Source: Dysgonomonas gadei ATCC BAA-286 (lineage in GTDB: Bacteria > Bacteroidota > Bacteroidia > Bacteroidales > Dysgonomonadaceae). Taken from it: 64,000 nt of DNA. Below the pieces are notes generated by a model that ran no database searches, was not told the DNA's origin, and worked only from the letters and a program-made list of their open reading frames with translations. The first letter of the stretch is position 1. Every line of letters starts with the position of its first letter. The translations under genes and the position numbers were made by a program. The stretch is from the NCBI RefSeq assembly GCF_000213555.1, contig NZ_GL891991.1, forward strand, positions 1-64,000, read 5' to 3'. Of the stretch, positions 9,487-17,513 are shown in pieces.

Positions 9487-9531
9487 AAAAGGCCGGAATA
9501 ACACGTAACCCAATCATGCTATCCGGCCTTT
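9487..9531. terminator. Hairpin terminator between convergent HTCS and GH43 genes
   Basis: Stem AAAAGGCCGGA (9487-9497) with TCCGGCCTTT (9522-9531), loop about 24 nt. A/T tracts flank both sides, so it can serve both strands. Confidence 0.65.
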
Positions 9532-9620
9532 ACCTTAAAAGCCTAAAAACCAGAAAAACCTATAGTATATGATTTCATGTTTCAAGATTTACATCCATTG
9601 ATTTCGAGAATCTTGAAATT

Positions 9621-11531
9621 TTATAACGTCGGGACTACCGCTTTGATACTGCCGTCCGTATTAAACTCCATTTTATCGATACATACCTCCCTGTGAAAGC
9701 CTGCCGCATCGCCCATCTTTATCCCGTTAGGACGGTTGAAACGATGATATACGATATACCACTCATCCTTTCCGGGGATTTGCAGTACCGAATTATGGCC
9801 AGTTCCATAAATGCCTTTAGCTGCATCTTTTGCCAGGATCAGATTATTTTCGGGGATAGTAATGACTCCCGTAGGTGATGTGGAAGTACCATACCTTACC
9901 CGGTAATTTTCGCTCCGGGTATCGTCTTCCGACCAAAGGAAGTAATACGTTCCCTTTCTATAAAAGACCGAGATAGCCTCACGGAATGTCTTATCAGGAG
10001 TGCGTACCTGAACAGTTTCTTTCTTTATCGACACCATATCTTTATTCAGTTCAGCCACAGCCATATATCCATTACCCCAATAGAGATAACTTTTGCCCGT
10101 CTTCGAATCTGTAAACACATCAGGGTCTATCTCCTGCCCGCCTTTCCCCCCTTCCGGCCTGAAATCGATCAATGCTTTACCCGAGTCCACGAACGGACCT
10201 GCCGGATCATCGGCGACAGCCACCCCGATCTTCTGCGCGGCAGTGAAATAATAGTAATATTTATATTTGCCATTTACTTTCTTCTCTTCAATACACGGAG
10301 CCCATGCATTCCGGTTAGCCCACGAAACATCTTTTTTCAGGTCGATTATCACGCCCTCATCAGTCCAGTCTTTCAGATTATCCGAAGAGAATGTCTTGAA
10401 GTAGTAACCGCCCCAACCATCGAACCCGTCGCTGGTAGGATAGATATAATACTTCTTTGTTTTATTGGAATATATAATATCAGGGTCGGCATAATAGCCC
10501 GTAAGCGCCGGATTATTTCCTATCGGGGGAAAACCTTCCGGCATACCCCATTTAGCCGTCAATGCCTTCAGTTCCTGACGTGTCACCGGAATAACCGAAC
10601 CATGGCGGGGATGGAAATCCATCGATATCTCGTGGTCTATAACACTGAAATTCTCCAGATCGGTACTTTCACAGAATTGATACTTACCTTTCATATAAAC
10701 ATCATACATCAATATATATGTATCTGTATTTATCAGCCTGAATACACTTGAGCCTTCTACAGCTTCAGTAGTCTGTTGTTTATAACCTTCATGCTCCGTC
10801 CATTTACCGGAAGTCAGCGAGTTGGTCGTAGCCAGTTTTATACCATTGCCGTGTCCTTCAGTTTTGTAAAACATATAGAAAGTTCCATCTTTCAGGATAA
10901 TATCCCCGTCTATACACGATTTTTCATTCTCCGGGAAAAACAACTGTTTCGGCTCTCCTTCAAAATCGGTAAAATCAGCATTTGCATAAGCATAATATAT
11001 AATATCCTGGCCGTCGCCATGCTTCATCGACCAGTAAACCATGTATTTCTTTGCTTCGGGGTCATAAATGGTTTGTGGAGCCCATACCCGTTTCAGGTCT
11101 TCCTGCCCTGTATATTTATTTTGAATATTTACGATGCCCGACGACCAGTTTACCAAATCTGTCGACTTCAAAAGGATCATAGCCCGGTTCGAATCCCAGC
11201 CTTTCGACGATGTCATATCCGTCACCACCATATAAAAGGTTTTTCCGTCCTCACATCTTAATATATGCGGATCGCGGACACCTCCTGTCGAACTGATTAG
11301 TTTGGAATCAATTACCGGCTTATTGCCATTCAACGATTTATAATTATATCCATCCGCGCTTATGGCAAAATGGATCGCCTCTTCTTCCACCCTATTTCCT
11401 GTAAAGTAAGCGAACAGATAAGCTACATAGTCTTTTTCCACAGCTCCTGATCTGTACTCCTGAGCATAAGAGGGTATAAACAGAACTGAGATAAAAAGAC
11501 AAATTAAAAATTTAGATTTCATGGTTTTCAT
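9621..11531 (-). CDS. Double-domain glycoside hydrolase family 43 (beta-xylosidase/arabinofuranosidase type)
   Basis: A 636-aa secreted enzyme with a signal peptide (to SYAQ, about residue 24). Two GH43 five-bladed propellers are in tandem: domain 1 (about 30-330: RDPHILR, WAPQTIYD, SCIDGDI, VEGSSVF) and domain 2 (about 345-636: YADPDII, AWAPCIEE, EIDPDVF, REAISVF). Each has the expected Asp base, Asp pKa modulator and Glu acid, so both look active. GH43 enzymes release xylose or arabinose from xylan and arabinan side chains. It faces the HTCS regulator across a shared terminator, and the xylose operon lies further right. A second Met three residues in is an equally good start. Substrate is inferred from context. 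Confidence 0.85.
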   Translation of the reverse strand: MKTMKSKFLICLFISVLFIPSYAQEYRSGAVEKDYVAYLFAYFTGNRVEEEAIHFAISADGYNYKSLNGNKPVIDSKLISSTGGVRDPHILRCEDGKTFYMVVTDMTSSKGWDSNRAMILLKSTDLVNWSSGIVNIQNKYTGQEDLKRVWAPQTIYDPEAKKYMVYWSMKHGDGQDIIYYAYANADFTDFEGEPKQLFFPENEKSCIDGDIILKDGTFYMFYKTEGHGNGIKLATTNSLTSGKWTEHEGYKQQTTEAVEGSSVFRLINTDTYILMYDVYMKGKYQFCESTDLENFSVIDHEISMDFHPRHGSVIPVTRQELKALTAKWGMPEGFPPIGNNPALTGYYADPDIIYSNKTKKYYIYPTSDGFDGWGGYYFKTFSSDNLKDWTDEGVIIDLKKDVSWANRNAWAPCIEEKKVNGKYKYYYYFTAAQKIGVAVADDPAGPFVDSGKALIDFRPEGGKGGQEIDPDVFTDSKTGKSYLYWGNGYMAVAELNKDMVSIKKETVQVRTPDKTFREAISVFYRKGTYYFLWSEDDTRSENYRVRYGTSTSPTGVITIPENNLILAKDAAKGIYGTGHNSVLQIPGKDEWYIVYHRFNRPNGIKMGDAAGFHREVCIDKMEFNTDGSIKAVVPTL

Positions 11532-11636
11532 TCGTGTAAATAAAATGATGTTTTAATTCAAGTTCAAATATCTGCAATATATCCCATAATCAGGGGTGAA
11601 AAATCGTTCAATTAGAGACTGTAAATAAGCTAACGT

Positions 11637-12026
11637 AAAAAAAGGTAACAAAGGTAACAGATATTTCAGCTTTTAGCTGATAGCTATTAGCCGTTAGCTT
11701 TGGCTATCGCATAAGTGGCTTTACAGCGAACAGTCATCAGTTAACAACTTGTATCTCGTGTCTTGTCTACCCGTATCTCATATAACTTTCAACTTAAAAC
11801 TTACTACTTGTTAAAAAGTAACAAAGGTAACACTTGTTTCAGTGAACAGTTAGCAGTCATCAGTTAACAATGTTGCGCTTGGTTATACTGAAGTGAATTT
11901 CATAGCTCATTGCCTTATTTATATTTATTAACTGTATTTCGTTAAAACCTGACACATCTGACAGTTTTCCACTACTTTCATCTTGCGTATTTTACATTCG
12001 TTAACTATAAGTAGTTAAAAGGTAAC
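11637..12026 (+). repeat. 390-bp composite intergenic repeat, copy 1
   Basis: Closely similar, by eye about nine bases in ten or better, to the reverse complement of 35522-35914. Internal units: AAGGTAACA repeats, five heptamers AGCNNNN (11668-11702), CAGTNAN heptamers, ACTTNNN heptamers (ACTTAAA ACTTACT ACTTGTT), then AAAACCTGACACATCTGACA and GTTAACTATAAGTAGTTAAA. Confidence 0.85.
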
Positions 12027-12388
12027 ACATTTTTAGCTGTTAGCCGATAGCTTATGTACAAAACCTGACAAACCTGACGACTTTTTACACAATTTTTATT
12101 GTCACTTTTTCTTCTAAAAACTCCGTGCTACTCCGTTTACTCTGTGGTTAAAAATAAAAGGTAACAAAGGTTACACCTTTTTCAGTAAACAGTTAGCAGC
12201 ACCTAAATCCGGCAATCCGGATTAAGATAATGAAAGAAACACGTTTGATTTTGATATATTTTGGAGCAAATGCAAAGCATTAAATATCAGCAAAATAAAA
12301 AAGTGTTTCTTAAGAGTAAACAATTTGTGTTTGTCTACTCGTATCTCATATAACTTTCAACTTAGTACTTAAAACTTATTACTTATAC

Positions 12389-12453
12389 CAATACTTCAAA
12401 GAACCCAAGCTATCAGCTAAAGGCTAACAGCTTATACATATAGATAAAGTTTT
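12389..12453 (-). repeat. TTTATCTATAT...TTCTTTGAAATATTG module, copy A
   Basis: Read on the minus strand it is ACTTTATCTATATGTATAAG, then AGC heptamers, then GGTTCTTTGAAGTATTG. It matches 35338-35404 almost base for base, apart from the heptamer core. Confidence 0.75.
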
Positions 12454-12586
12454 CAAATTCTCTAAACTCTACAAGAATAATGATAAAGTAATATAATGAT
12501 AACTTATCACTCATATAAGCCTTATGAGTTCACCTATTAGTTTGATAAATCTGTTTACTGCATATAGTTTAATTAATGCCTTTTGT

Positions 12587-12594
12587 TAACTTTG
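12587..12594 (+). promoter_or_regulatory. Probable -7 element of the proS promoter
   Basis: TAACTTTG fits TAnnTTTG and sits 28 bp before the proS ATG. The upstream -33 element is poor (TTTA at 12568 is the nearest), so only the -7 box is called. Confidence 0.5.
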
Positions 12595-12621
12595 TAGCGA
12601 TTTTGAGAAATTCAATAAAAT

Positions 12622-14103
12622 ATGGCAAAAGAACTAAAAGAACTGACACCAAGAAGTAAGGATTACAGTCAGTGGTACCTCGATTTGGTAATGAAAGCAG
12701 ATTTGGCGGAGAATTCTGCAGTGCGCGGATGCATGGTAATAAAACCATACGGTTACGCTATTTGGGAAAAAATGCAGCGTCAGCTTGACGATATGTTTAA
12801 AGAAACAGGGCATGTGAATGCTTATTTCCCGCTTTTTATTCCCAAATCATTTCTTAGTAAAGAGGCCGACCACGTGGAAGGTTTTGCGAAAGAGTGTGCT
12901 GTAGTGACTCATTACCGTCTGAAGAACGATCCGGACGGGAAGGGTGTAATTGTAGACCCTGAAGCAAAATTGGAAGAGGAACTGATTGTACGCCCTACAT
13001 CCGAAACTATTATATGGAATACTTACCGCAACTGGATACAGTCTTATCGTGATTTGCCTATTCTGGTGAATCAGTGGGCAAATGTTGTCCGTTGGGAGAT
13101 GCGCACGCGTCTGTTTCTTCGTACAGCAGAGTTTCTTTGGCAGGAAGGGCATACCGCTCATGCAACCAGAGAAGAAGCTGAAGCGGAAACTATACAGATG
13201 CTGAATGTGTATGCACAATTTGCCGAAGAATATATGGCGATGCCTGTTATTAAAGGTGTGAAATCGGCTTCCGAACGTTTTGCAGGAGCAGTAGATACAT
13301 ATACTATCGAAGCTATGATGCAGGATGGGAAGGCCCTTCAATCAGGTACATCGCACTTCTTAGGCCAGAATTTCGCCAAAGCTTTCGATGTGAGGTTTGC
13401 AGATAAAGAAGGCAAAATGGAACATGTATGGGCGACTTCGTGGGGAGTTTCTACCCGTCTGATAGGTGCACTGATAATGGCACATTCGGATGATAACGGT
13501 CTGGTACTACCTCCAAAGCTGGCGCCATTTCAGGTTGTAATTGTTCCTATCTATAAAGGAGATGAGCAATTAGCCCTTATCAATGAAAAAGTGGATGGTC
13601 TTGTAAAATCGCTGAAAGCATTAGGTATCAGTGTTAAATATGACAATGCCGATAATAAGAAACCGGGGTGGAAATTTTCGGAGTATGAACTGAAGGGTGT
13701 GCCTGTACGCCTGGCAATGGGTGCGCGCGATATGGAAAACAATACCGTAGAAGTTGCCCGCCGTGATACATTGACAAAGGAGACTGTATCGTGCGACGGC
13801 CTTGATATATACATTAAAAATTTGCTGGACGAAATTCAGGCGAATATTTACAAGAAGGCCTTTGACCTTAGGGCTGCACAGACAATCACTGTCGATTCTT
13901 ACGATGAATTCAAAGAAAAGATAGAAGAAGGCGTCTTTATTCTTGCTCATTGGGATGGAACAGCCGAAACAGAAGAAAAGGTAAAAGCTGAAACAAAGGC
14001 GACAATCCGCTGTATTCCACTCGAAGGGGATAAGACTCCTGGCAAGTGTATGGTGACAGGTAAGCCATCGGCTCAGCGGGTGGTATTTGCACGCGCATAT
14101 TAA
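12622..14103 (+). CDS. proS: Prolyl-tRNA synthetase, archaeal/eukaryotic-like class
   Basis: 493 aa. Class II aminoacyl-tRNA synthetase that charges tRNA-Pro in the cytoplasm. It starts KELTPRSKDYSQWYLDLVMK, has motif 2 (LIVRPTSETIIWNTYRNWI then RWEMRTRLFLRTAEFLWQEGH), motif 3 (TSWGVSTRLIGALIMAHSD), an anticodon-binding domain, and the C-terminal domain ending GKPSAQRVVFARAY. It is the short archaeal-type form without the inserted editing domain of the bacterial type, and the length fits that group. A monocistronic unit with its own terminator. A tRNA-Pro gene is also in the window (38.3 kb), but the two are not linked. Confidence 0.95.
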   Translation: MAKELKELTPRSKDYSQWYLDLVMKADLAENSAVRGCMVIKPYGYAIWEKMQRQLDDMFKETGHVNAYFPLFIPKSFLSKEADHVEGFAKECAVVTHYRLKNDPDGKGVIVDPEAKLEEELIVRPTSETIIWNTYRNWIQSYRDLPILVNQWANVVRWEMRTRLFLRTAEFLWQEGHTAHATREEAEAETIQMLNVYAQFAEEYMAMPVIKGVKSASERFAGAVDTYTIEAMMQDGKALQSGTSHFLGQNFAKAFDVRFADKEGKMEHVWATSWGVSTRLIGALIMAHSDDNGLVLPPKLAPFQVVIVPIYKGDEQLALINEKVDGLVKSLKALGISVKYDNADNKKPGWKFSEYELKGVPVRLAMGARDMENNTVEVARRDTLTKETVSCDGLDIYIKNLLDEIQANIYKKAFDLRAAQTITVDSYDEFKEKIEEGVFILAHWDGTAETEEKVKAETKATIRCIPLEGDKTPGKCMVTGKPSAQRVVFARAY

Positions 14104-14124
14104 GCAATTATATAATTTATTCAG

Positions 14125-14163
14125 GCCTTTGAGATTCTGATAGTAGAATTTCAAAGGCTTTTG
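14125..14163 (+). terminator. proS terminator
   Basis: Imperfect stem GCCTTTGAGATTCT (14125-14138) with AGAATTTCAAAGGC (14145-14158), followed by TTTTG. Confidence 0.7.
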
Positions 14164-14258
14164 TTTTATTTATTTTCATGTAGTACTCAATCAACATTAA
14201 GTTATGCGGATTGAATTATACCCTCTTTTAAAAGATTTCCTTATTTTTTCCGAAAACA

Positions 14259-14284
14259 TGTAACGTTTTATTTTTACATGCGTC
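14259..14284 (+). promoter_or_regulatory. ECF-sigma-like promoter of the first DUF3836 gene
   Basis: TGTAAC (14259-14264), a 16-bp spacer and CGTC (14281-14284), then ATATATAATAGAAA. The same arrangement precedes the paralogous gene (14965-14991). Housekeeping TAnnTTTG boxes are absent here. Confidence 0.5.
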
Positions 14285-14351
14285 ATATATAATAGAAAGC
14301 GCTTCTATAGAATTCAGTAAAAGGAAATTTTAAACCAAAAAGAGTGTGATC

Positions 14352-14753
14352 ATGAAAACAATATTCTTATACATTATATTAGCTGTGTTGTTCTCTGTAA
14401 CAAATCTATATGCAGGCGAACCGGAACCTAAAATATTTACAAATGTAGAGCCTACCGAATGGGGTACATTGAAAGAATATACTTATTTTGATAACAGCGG
14501 CCTGCAAGCTGTTAAGAAGGAAGTTTGCAGTTACGATAAATCAGATAAGCTATTCAACAAGACAATTTACAGGTGGGATAGTGATTCCGGATGGATAAAT
14601 GTCCAGCAATATACTTATGAATACAATGATAATGGGCTGGTGGCAAAAATAGTACGTGCCGACTGGAACAAAAAATCAAAGAATTGGTCAGCTAATGTCA
14701 AAGAATTCATTCATACCTATAACTCCGCAGGCGAATTAGTTGCCATAAAATGA
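14352..14753 (+). CDS. DUF3836 family small secreted protein (paralog 1)
   Basis: 133 aa from ATG 14352 (an in-frame GTG six bases upstream would add two residues). The signal peptide ends NLYAGEP. The mature part is made of short beta-hairpin repeats with Tyr/Trp signatures (KEVCSYDKSDKL, TIYRWDSDSGWI, YTYEYNDNGLV, KNWSANVKEFIHTYNSAGE), as in Bacteroidales DUF3836 proteins. The function of the family is unknown. It shares its layout and promoter type with the next gene, so it looks like a duplication; the two are separated by a strong terminator and are independently transcribed. Confidence 0.75.
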   Translation: MKTIFLYIILAVLFSVTNLYAGEPEPKIFTNVEPTEWGTLKEYTYFDNSGLQAVKKEVCSYDKSDKLFNKTIYRWDSDSGWINVQQYTYEYNDNGLVAKIVRADWNKKSKNWSANVKEFIHTYNSAGELVAIK

Positions 14754-14770
14754 TAATAAAGAGAAGTCAC

Positions 14771-14812
14771 AACCTTTGGTAGTTATGGTAACATGCTACC
14801 AAAGGTTTTTGA
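14771..14812 (+). terminator. Terminator after the first DUF3836 gene
   Basis: Perfect 12-bp stem AACCTTTGGTAG (14771-14782) with CTACCAAAGGTT (14796-14807), then TTT. Confidence 0.8.
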
Positions 14813-14964
14813 TTTTTCCGGTGATTCTCTATTCATTATATATTTTTTGCCCCGACAATATGCATAACATAGTACTATTTAGAATATTCTACTTTGCATA
14901 ATAAATCACAACTGATTATCAGATATTTAAATATTGTTAAATGAATTATTTTTTTGAAATAATC

Positions 14965-14991
14965 TGTAACTTTTATTATATCGATTGCGTC
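14965..14991 (+). promoter_or_regulatory. ECF-sigma-like promoter of the second DUF3836 gene
   Basis: TGTAAC (14965-14970), a 17-bp spacer and CGTC (14988-14991), followed by ATATTAATAGAAAACG, nearly the same initial sequence as at the first paralog. Confidence 0.5.
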
Positions 14992-15056
14992 ATATTAATA
15001 GAAAACGATTAGAAATCGAAAAGAAATAAATAACAATAACTATAAAAAATACAATC

Positions 15057-15503
15057 ATGAAAGCAATTATTTTAACCTCAGTCCTTACAGCTTTTTTGTC
15101 AGTAACAAGCCTCTATGCAGGCGAACCTAAGACAAAAGTTTACAGCAACGAAGAAACCTCTGCTACAGGAGTAATAAAAGAGCTTATCTCGTACGATACA
15201 GAATTGGGTTGCCCAATAGACAAGGCTATATATCATTATAATCCGGACGGACTTCTTCAGAAAAAGACTCTCTATAAATGGGATAGAAATGCCGGATGGA
15301 TAGGTAGCCAGAAATATGACTATGAATGTAATGGAGACGGAAAGATTATAAATCTTATCTATACAGAGTGGAACGATAAATTGAATACCTGGTCTTGCCG
15401 TTCGGAGCAGCTGGTTCATATATACGATACTGAAGGCGAGCTTCTTGCAACGAAGCAGATACATATAAACAACGACAGCACCTATCTTATGTCCCAGAAA
15501 TAA
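15057..15503 (+). CDS. DUF3836 family small secreted protein (paralog 2)
   Basis: 148 aa with a signal peptide (ending SLYAGEP). It aligns throughout with the preceding DUF3836 protein: IKELISYDTELG, AIYHYNPDGLL, TLYKWDRNAGWIGSQKYDYE, EWNDKLNTWSCRSEQLVHIY. The tail is about 12 residues longer (KQIHINNDSTYLMSQK). Unknown function, periplasmic or surface location. Upstream DNA has the same TGTAAC/CGTC elements as paralog 1, so both probably belong to one stress-type regulon (inference). Confidence 0.75.
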   Translation: MKAIILTSVLTAFLSVTSLYAGEPKTKVYSNEETSATGVIKELISYDTELGCPIDKAIYHYNPDGLLQKKTLYKWDRNAGWIGSQKYDYECNGDGKIINLIYTEWNDKLNTWSCRSEQLVHIYDTEGELLATKQIHINNDSTYLMSQK

Positions 15504-15531
15504 AAAATATACACTCTTTCTTTATATATAG

Positions 15532-15573
15532 AAGCTCTGCTCTCCGGATGAATGACGGGGGCAGGGCTTTTCC
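15532..15573 (+). terminator. Terminator after the second DUF3836 gene
   Basis: Stem AAGCTCTGC (15532-15540) with GCAGGGCTT (15561-15569), one G:U pair, then TTTT. Confidence 0.6.
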
Positions 15574-15629
15574 CTTTCTGTTGTCCGAAAAAATATGTAA
15601 TTTTAGAGATTATATCAATGTTATAACTG

Positions 15630-16472
15630 ATGACTGACACAACGAATATAGGACTAGTACTGGAAGGCGGTGGTATGCGCGGGGTTTTTACTTGTGGGGT
15701 GCTCGACTATTTTATGGATAATGATATTACGTTTCCATATGCGATCGGGGTATCTGCGGGTGCATGCAACGGACTGTCTTACATGTCAAAACAGCGGGGA
15801 CGCGCCAAATACAGCAATATCGACTTGCTGGCCAAATATAAATATATAGGATTCAAGCATTATATCAAGAAGCGCAATATCATGGATTTTGACTTATTAT
15901 TCCATGAGTTCCCCGATAATATTATTCCCTACGATTATGAAACCTATTTCGCTTCTCCTGCCCGTTTCGAAATGGTGACATCCAATTGCCTCACGGGAAA
16001 AGCGGAATATTACGAAGAAAAAAGCAATAAGGAACGCGTTATAGACATTGTTAAGGCCTCGAGCAGCCTGCCTATATTATGCCCTATCACATATGTAGAC
16101 GATATCCCGATGCTCGATGGCGGTATCTGCGATTCCGTGCCGGTTGCCAGGGCAATGGAACAGGGATACGGCAAAAACGTAGTGGTACTTACCCGAAACA
16201 AAGGCTATCGCAAGGAAGGTAAGGATATAAAAGTACCATCTTTCATATATCGGAAATATCCGGCTATGCGTGAAGCATTAAGTAACCGGAACAGCTTATA
16301 TAATGCCCAGCTCGAATTGGTTGATAAACTGGAAGAAGAGGGGCAAATATTCGTCATCCGTCCGAAAGAACCCATATTGGTAGACCGTATCGAAAAAGAT
16401 GTGGATAAACTGACTTCTTTATATGAGCAGGGATATGAATGCGCAAAGGACATCTACACGATGAATATTTAA
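15630..16472 (+). CDS. Patatin-like phospholipase (YjjU/RssA type)
   Basis: 280 aa, no signal peptide, cytoplasmic or membrane-associated. The oxyanion loop GGGMRG is at residues 13-18, the nucleophile elbow GVSAG at 40-44 (Ser42), and the catalytic Asp in LDGGICDS (Asp163): a complete Ser-Asp dyad. Patatins release fatty acids from glycerolipids. The C-terminal part (IKVPSFIYRKYPAMREALSN) matches the YjjU branch. It stands alone between terminated units. The physiological substrate is unknown. Confidence 0.85.
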   Translation: MTDTTNIGLVLEGGGMRGVFTCGVLDYFMDNDITFPYAIGVSAGACNGLSYMSKQRGRAKYSNIDLLAKYKYIGFKHYIKKRNIMDFDLLFHEFPDNIIPYDYETYFASPARFEMVTSNCLTGKAEYYEEKSNKERVIDIVKASSSLPILCPITYVDDIPMLDGGICDSVPVARAMEQGYGKNVVVLTRNKGYRKEGKDIKVPSFIYRKYPAMREALSNRNSLYNAQLELVDKLEEEGQIFVIRPKEPILVDRIEKDVDKLTSLYEQGYECAKDIYTMNI

Positions 16473-16663
16473 ATAAAAAATACACTTACCTTATTGTTTT
16501 TTTTAACATATATCTACAAATAGCATTGTTACTTGTAACCCCTTTTGTGTAAAAGAATACTTAATGTATTTAATACAATATGACTGACATTCTTATTGTA
16601 TGGAATACGATATTTAAATACCAGTATTACAATTATTTACAATAATATTTTATTTTAAAATAC

Positions 16664-16693
16664 TTTGAAATGAAAATATTATTCGTACTTTCG
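16664..16693 (+). promoter_or_regulatory. Promoter of the xylose operon regulator
   Basis: TTTG (16664-16667), an 18-bp spacer and TACTTTCG (16686-16693), one mismatch to TAnnTTTG, 28 bp before the regulator ATG. Confidence 0.5.
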
Positions 16694-16720
16694 TGTATCA
16701 CATTCTATGATTAAGATACC

Positions 16721-17437
16721 ATGAAAGCAAATTTTATCCATACATATGTATCAGTAGACTGTGTTGTCTTTGGCTTTGAAGACGATCAGCTAAATATTCT
16801 CCTTGTTCAGCGCGGTGCTGATAAAAAAGGAGTGAAGGATCTGAAATTACCCGGAAGCCTTATATATAATGAAGAAGATGTAGACGATGCCGCTCACAGG
16901 GTTCTCTTCGAATTGACCGGGATCAAACGCATGTCATTAAAACAGTTCCGCTGTTTCGCCTCACCCGATCGTACAAAGAATCCGGACGATGTAAAATGGC
17001 TGGATGTAGCCTATCAGCCCAATATAAACAGGCTGATAACCGTTGCTTATCTCTCCCTTTGCAAGGTGGATAGGAAACTCAACAATATATCGAAGTATAA
17101 GCTGACAGAGTGGTGCCCTATCAACAAACTGCCACAAATGCCGTTCGACCACAATCAGATTGTAAAGGAATCCCTCACCGAGATACGCCAATGGATAGAA
17201 TTTGATCCCGCAATTGTTTTCGAATTACTTCCTCAGAAATTTACAATAAGCCAGTTACATAAACTGTATGAGGCTATCTACAATAAAGCGATCGATATAC
17301 GCAACTTTCACAAAAAAGTAGCCGCGATGCCTTATGTTGTGGCATTGGAGGAGAGACAGAAAGATGTTTCACATCGTGCTGCCCGCTTCTATAAGTTCGA
17401 CAAGAAAGAATATAATAAAAGGAAAACTAGTATATGA
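16721..17437 (+). CDS. xylR: NUDIX-fold transcriptional regulator of the NrtR/AraR type, likely xylose-responsive
   Basis: 238 aa: an N-terminal Nudix domain (1-140) followed by a winged-helix DNA-binding domain (about 150-225: FTISQLHKLYEAIYNKAIDI). The Nudix box (GSLIYNEEDVDDAAHRVLFE, from residue 45) keeps the spacing but has lost catalytic glutamates (REUXEE reads RVLFEL), so it should bind rather than hydrolyse its ligand. In Bacteroides, regulators of this build control arabinose (AraR) and, by prediction, xylose genes. Here it is the first gene before xylB, GH30, xylA and the symporter, so xylose control is the natural reading. The gene symbol is by context. Confidence 0.75.
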   Translation: MKANFIHTYVSVDCVVFGFEDDQLNILLVQRGADKKGVKDLKLPGSLIYNEEDVDDAAHRVLFELTGIKRMSLKQFRCFASPDRTKNPDDVKWLDVAYQPNINRLITVAYLSLCKVDRKLNNISKYKLTEWCPINKLPQMPFDHNQIVKESLTEIRQWIEFDPAIVFELLPQKFTISQLHKLYEAIYNKAIDIRNFHKKVAAMPYVVALEERQKDVSHRAARFYKFDKKEYNKRKTSI

Positions 17438-17468
17438 CAGTTAACAGTCAACAGTTAGCAGTTAACAA
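17438..17468 (+). repeat. Heptamer array (CAGTTAA type) between xylR and xylB
   Basis: Four tandem 7-mers directly after the xylR stop codon: CAGTTAA CAGTCAA CAGTTAG, then CAGTTAA and a partial unit CAA. The rest of the gap is AT-rich with looser 8-bp periodicity (ATTCATTA, ATTCATAA). Confidence 0.75.
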
Positions 17469-17513
17469 GGAGTGATTCATTAATTCATAATTTATAACTT
17501 ATAATAGAAAAGC

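Larger units (their letters stand above)
11532..12621. other. 1.1-kb divergent intergenic region made of composite repeats
   Basis: No gene was found between the GH43 gene (minus) and proS (plus). Most of it is repeat sequence: the 390-bp repeat (11637-12026), a second partial run of the same units (12027-12200), another copy of the TCTCGTATCTCATATAAC block (near 12335) and a TTTATCTATAT module (12389-12453). The proS promoter lies at the right end. Confidence 0.7.
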
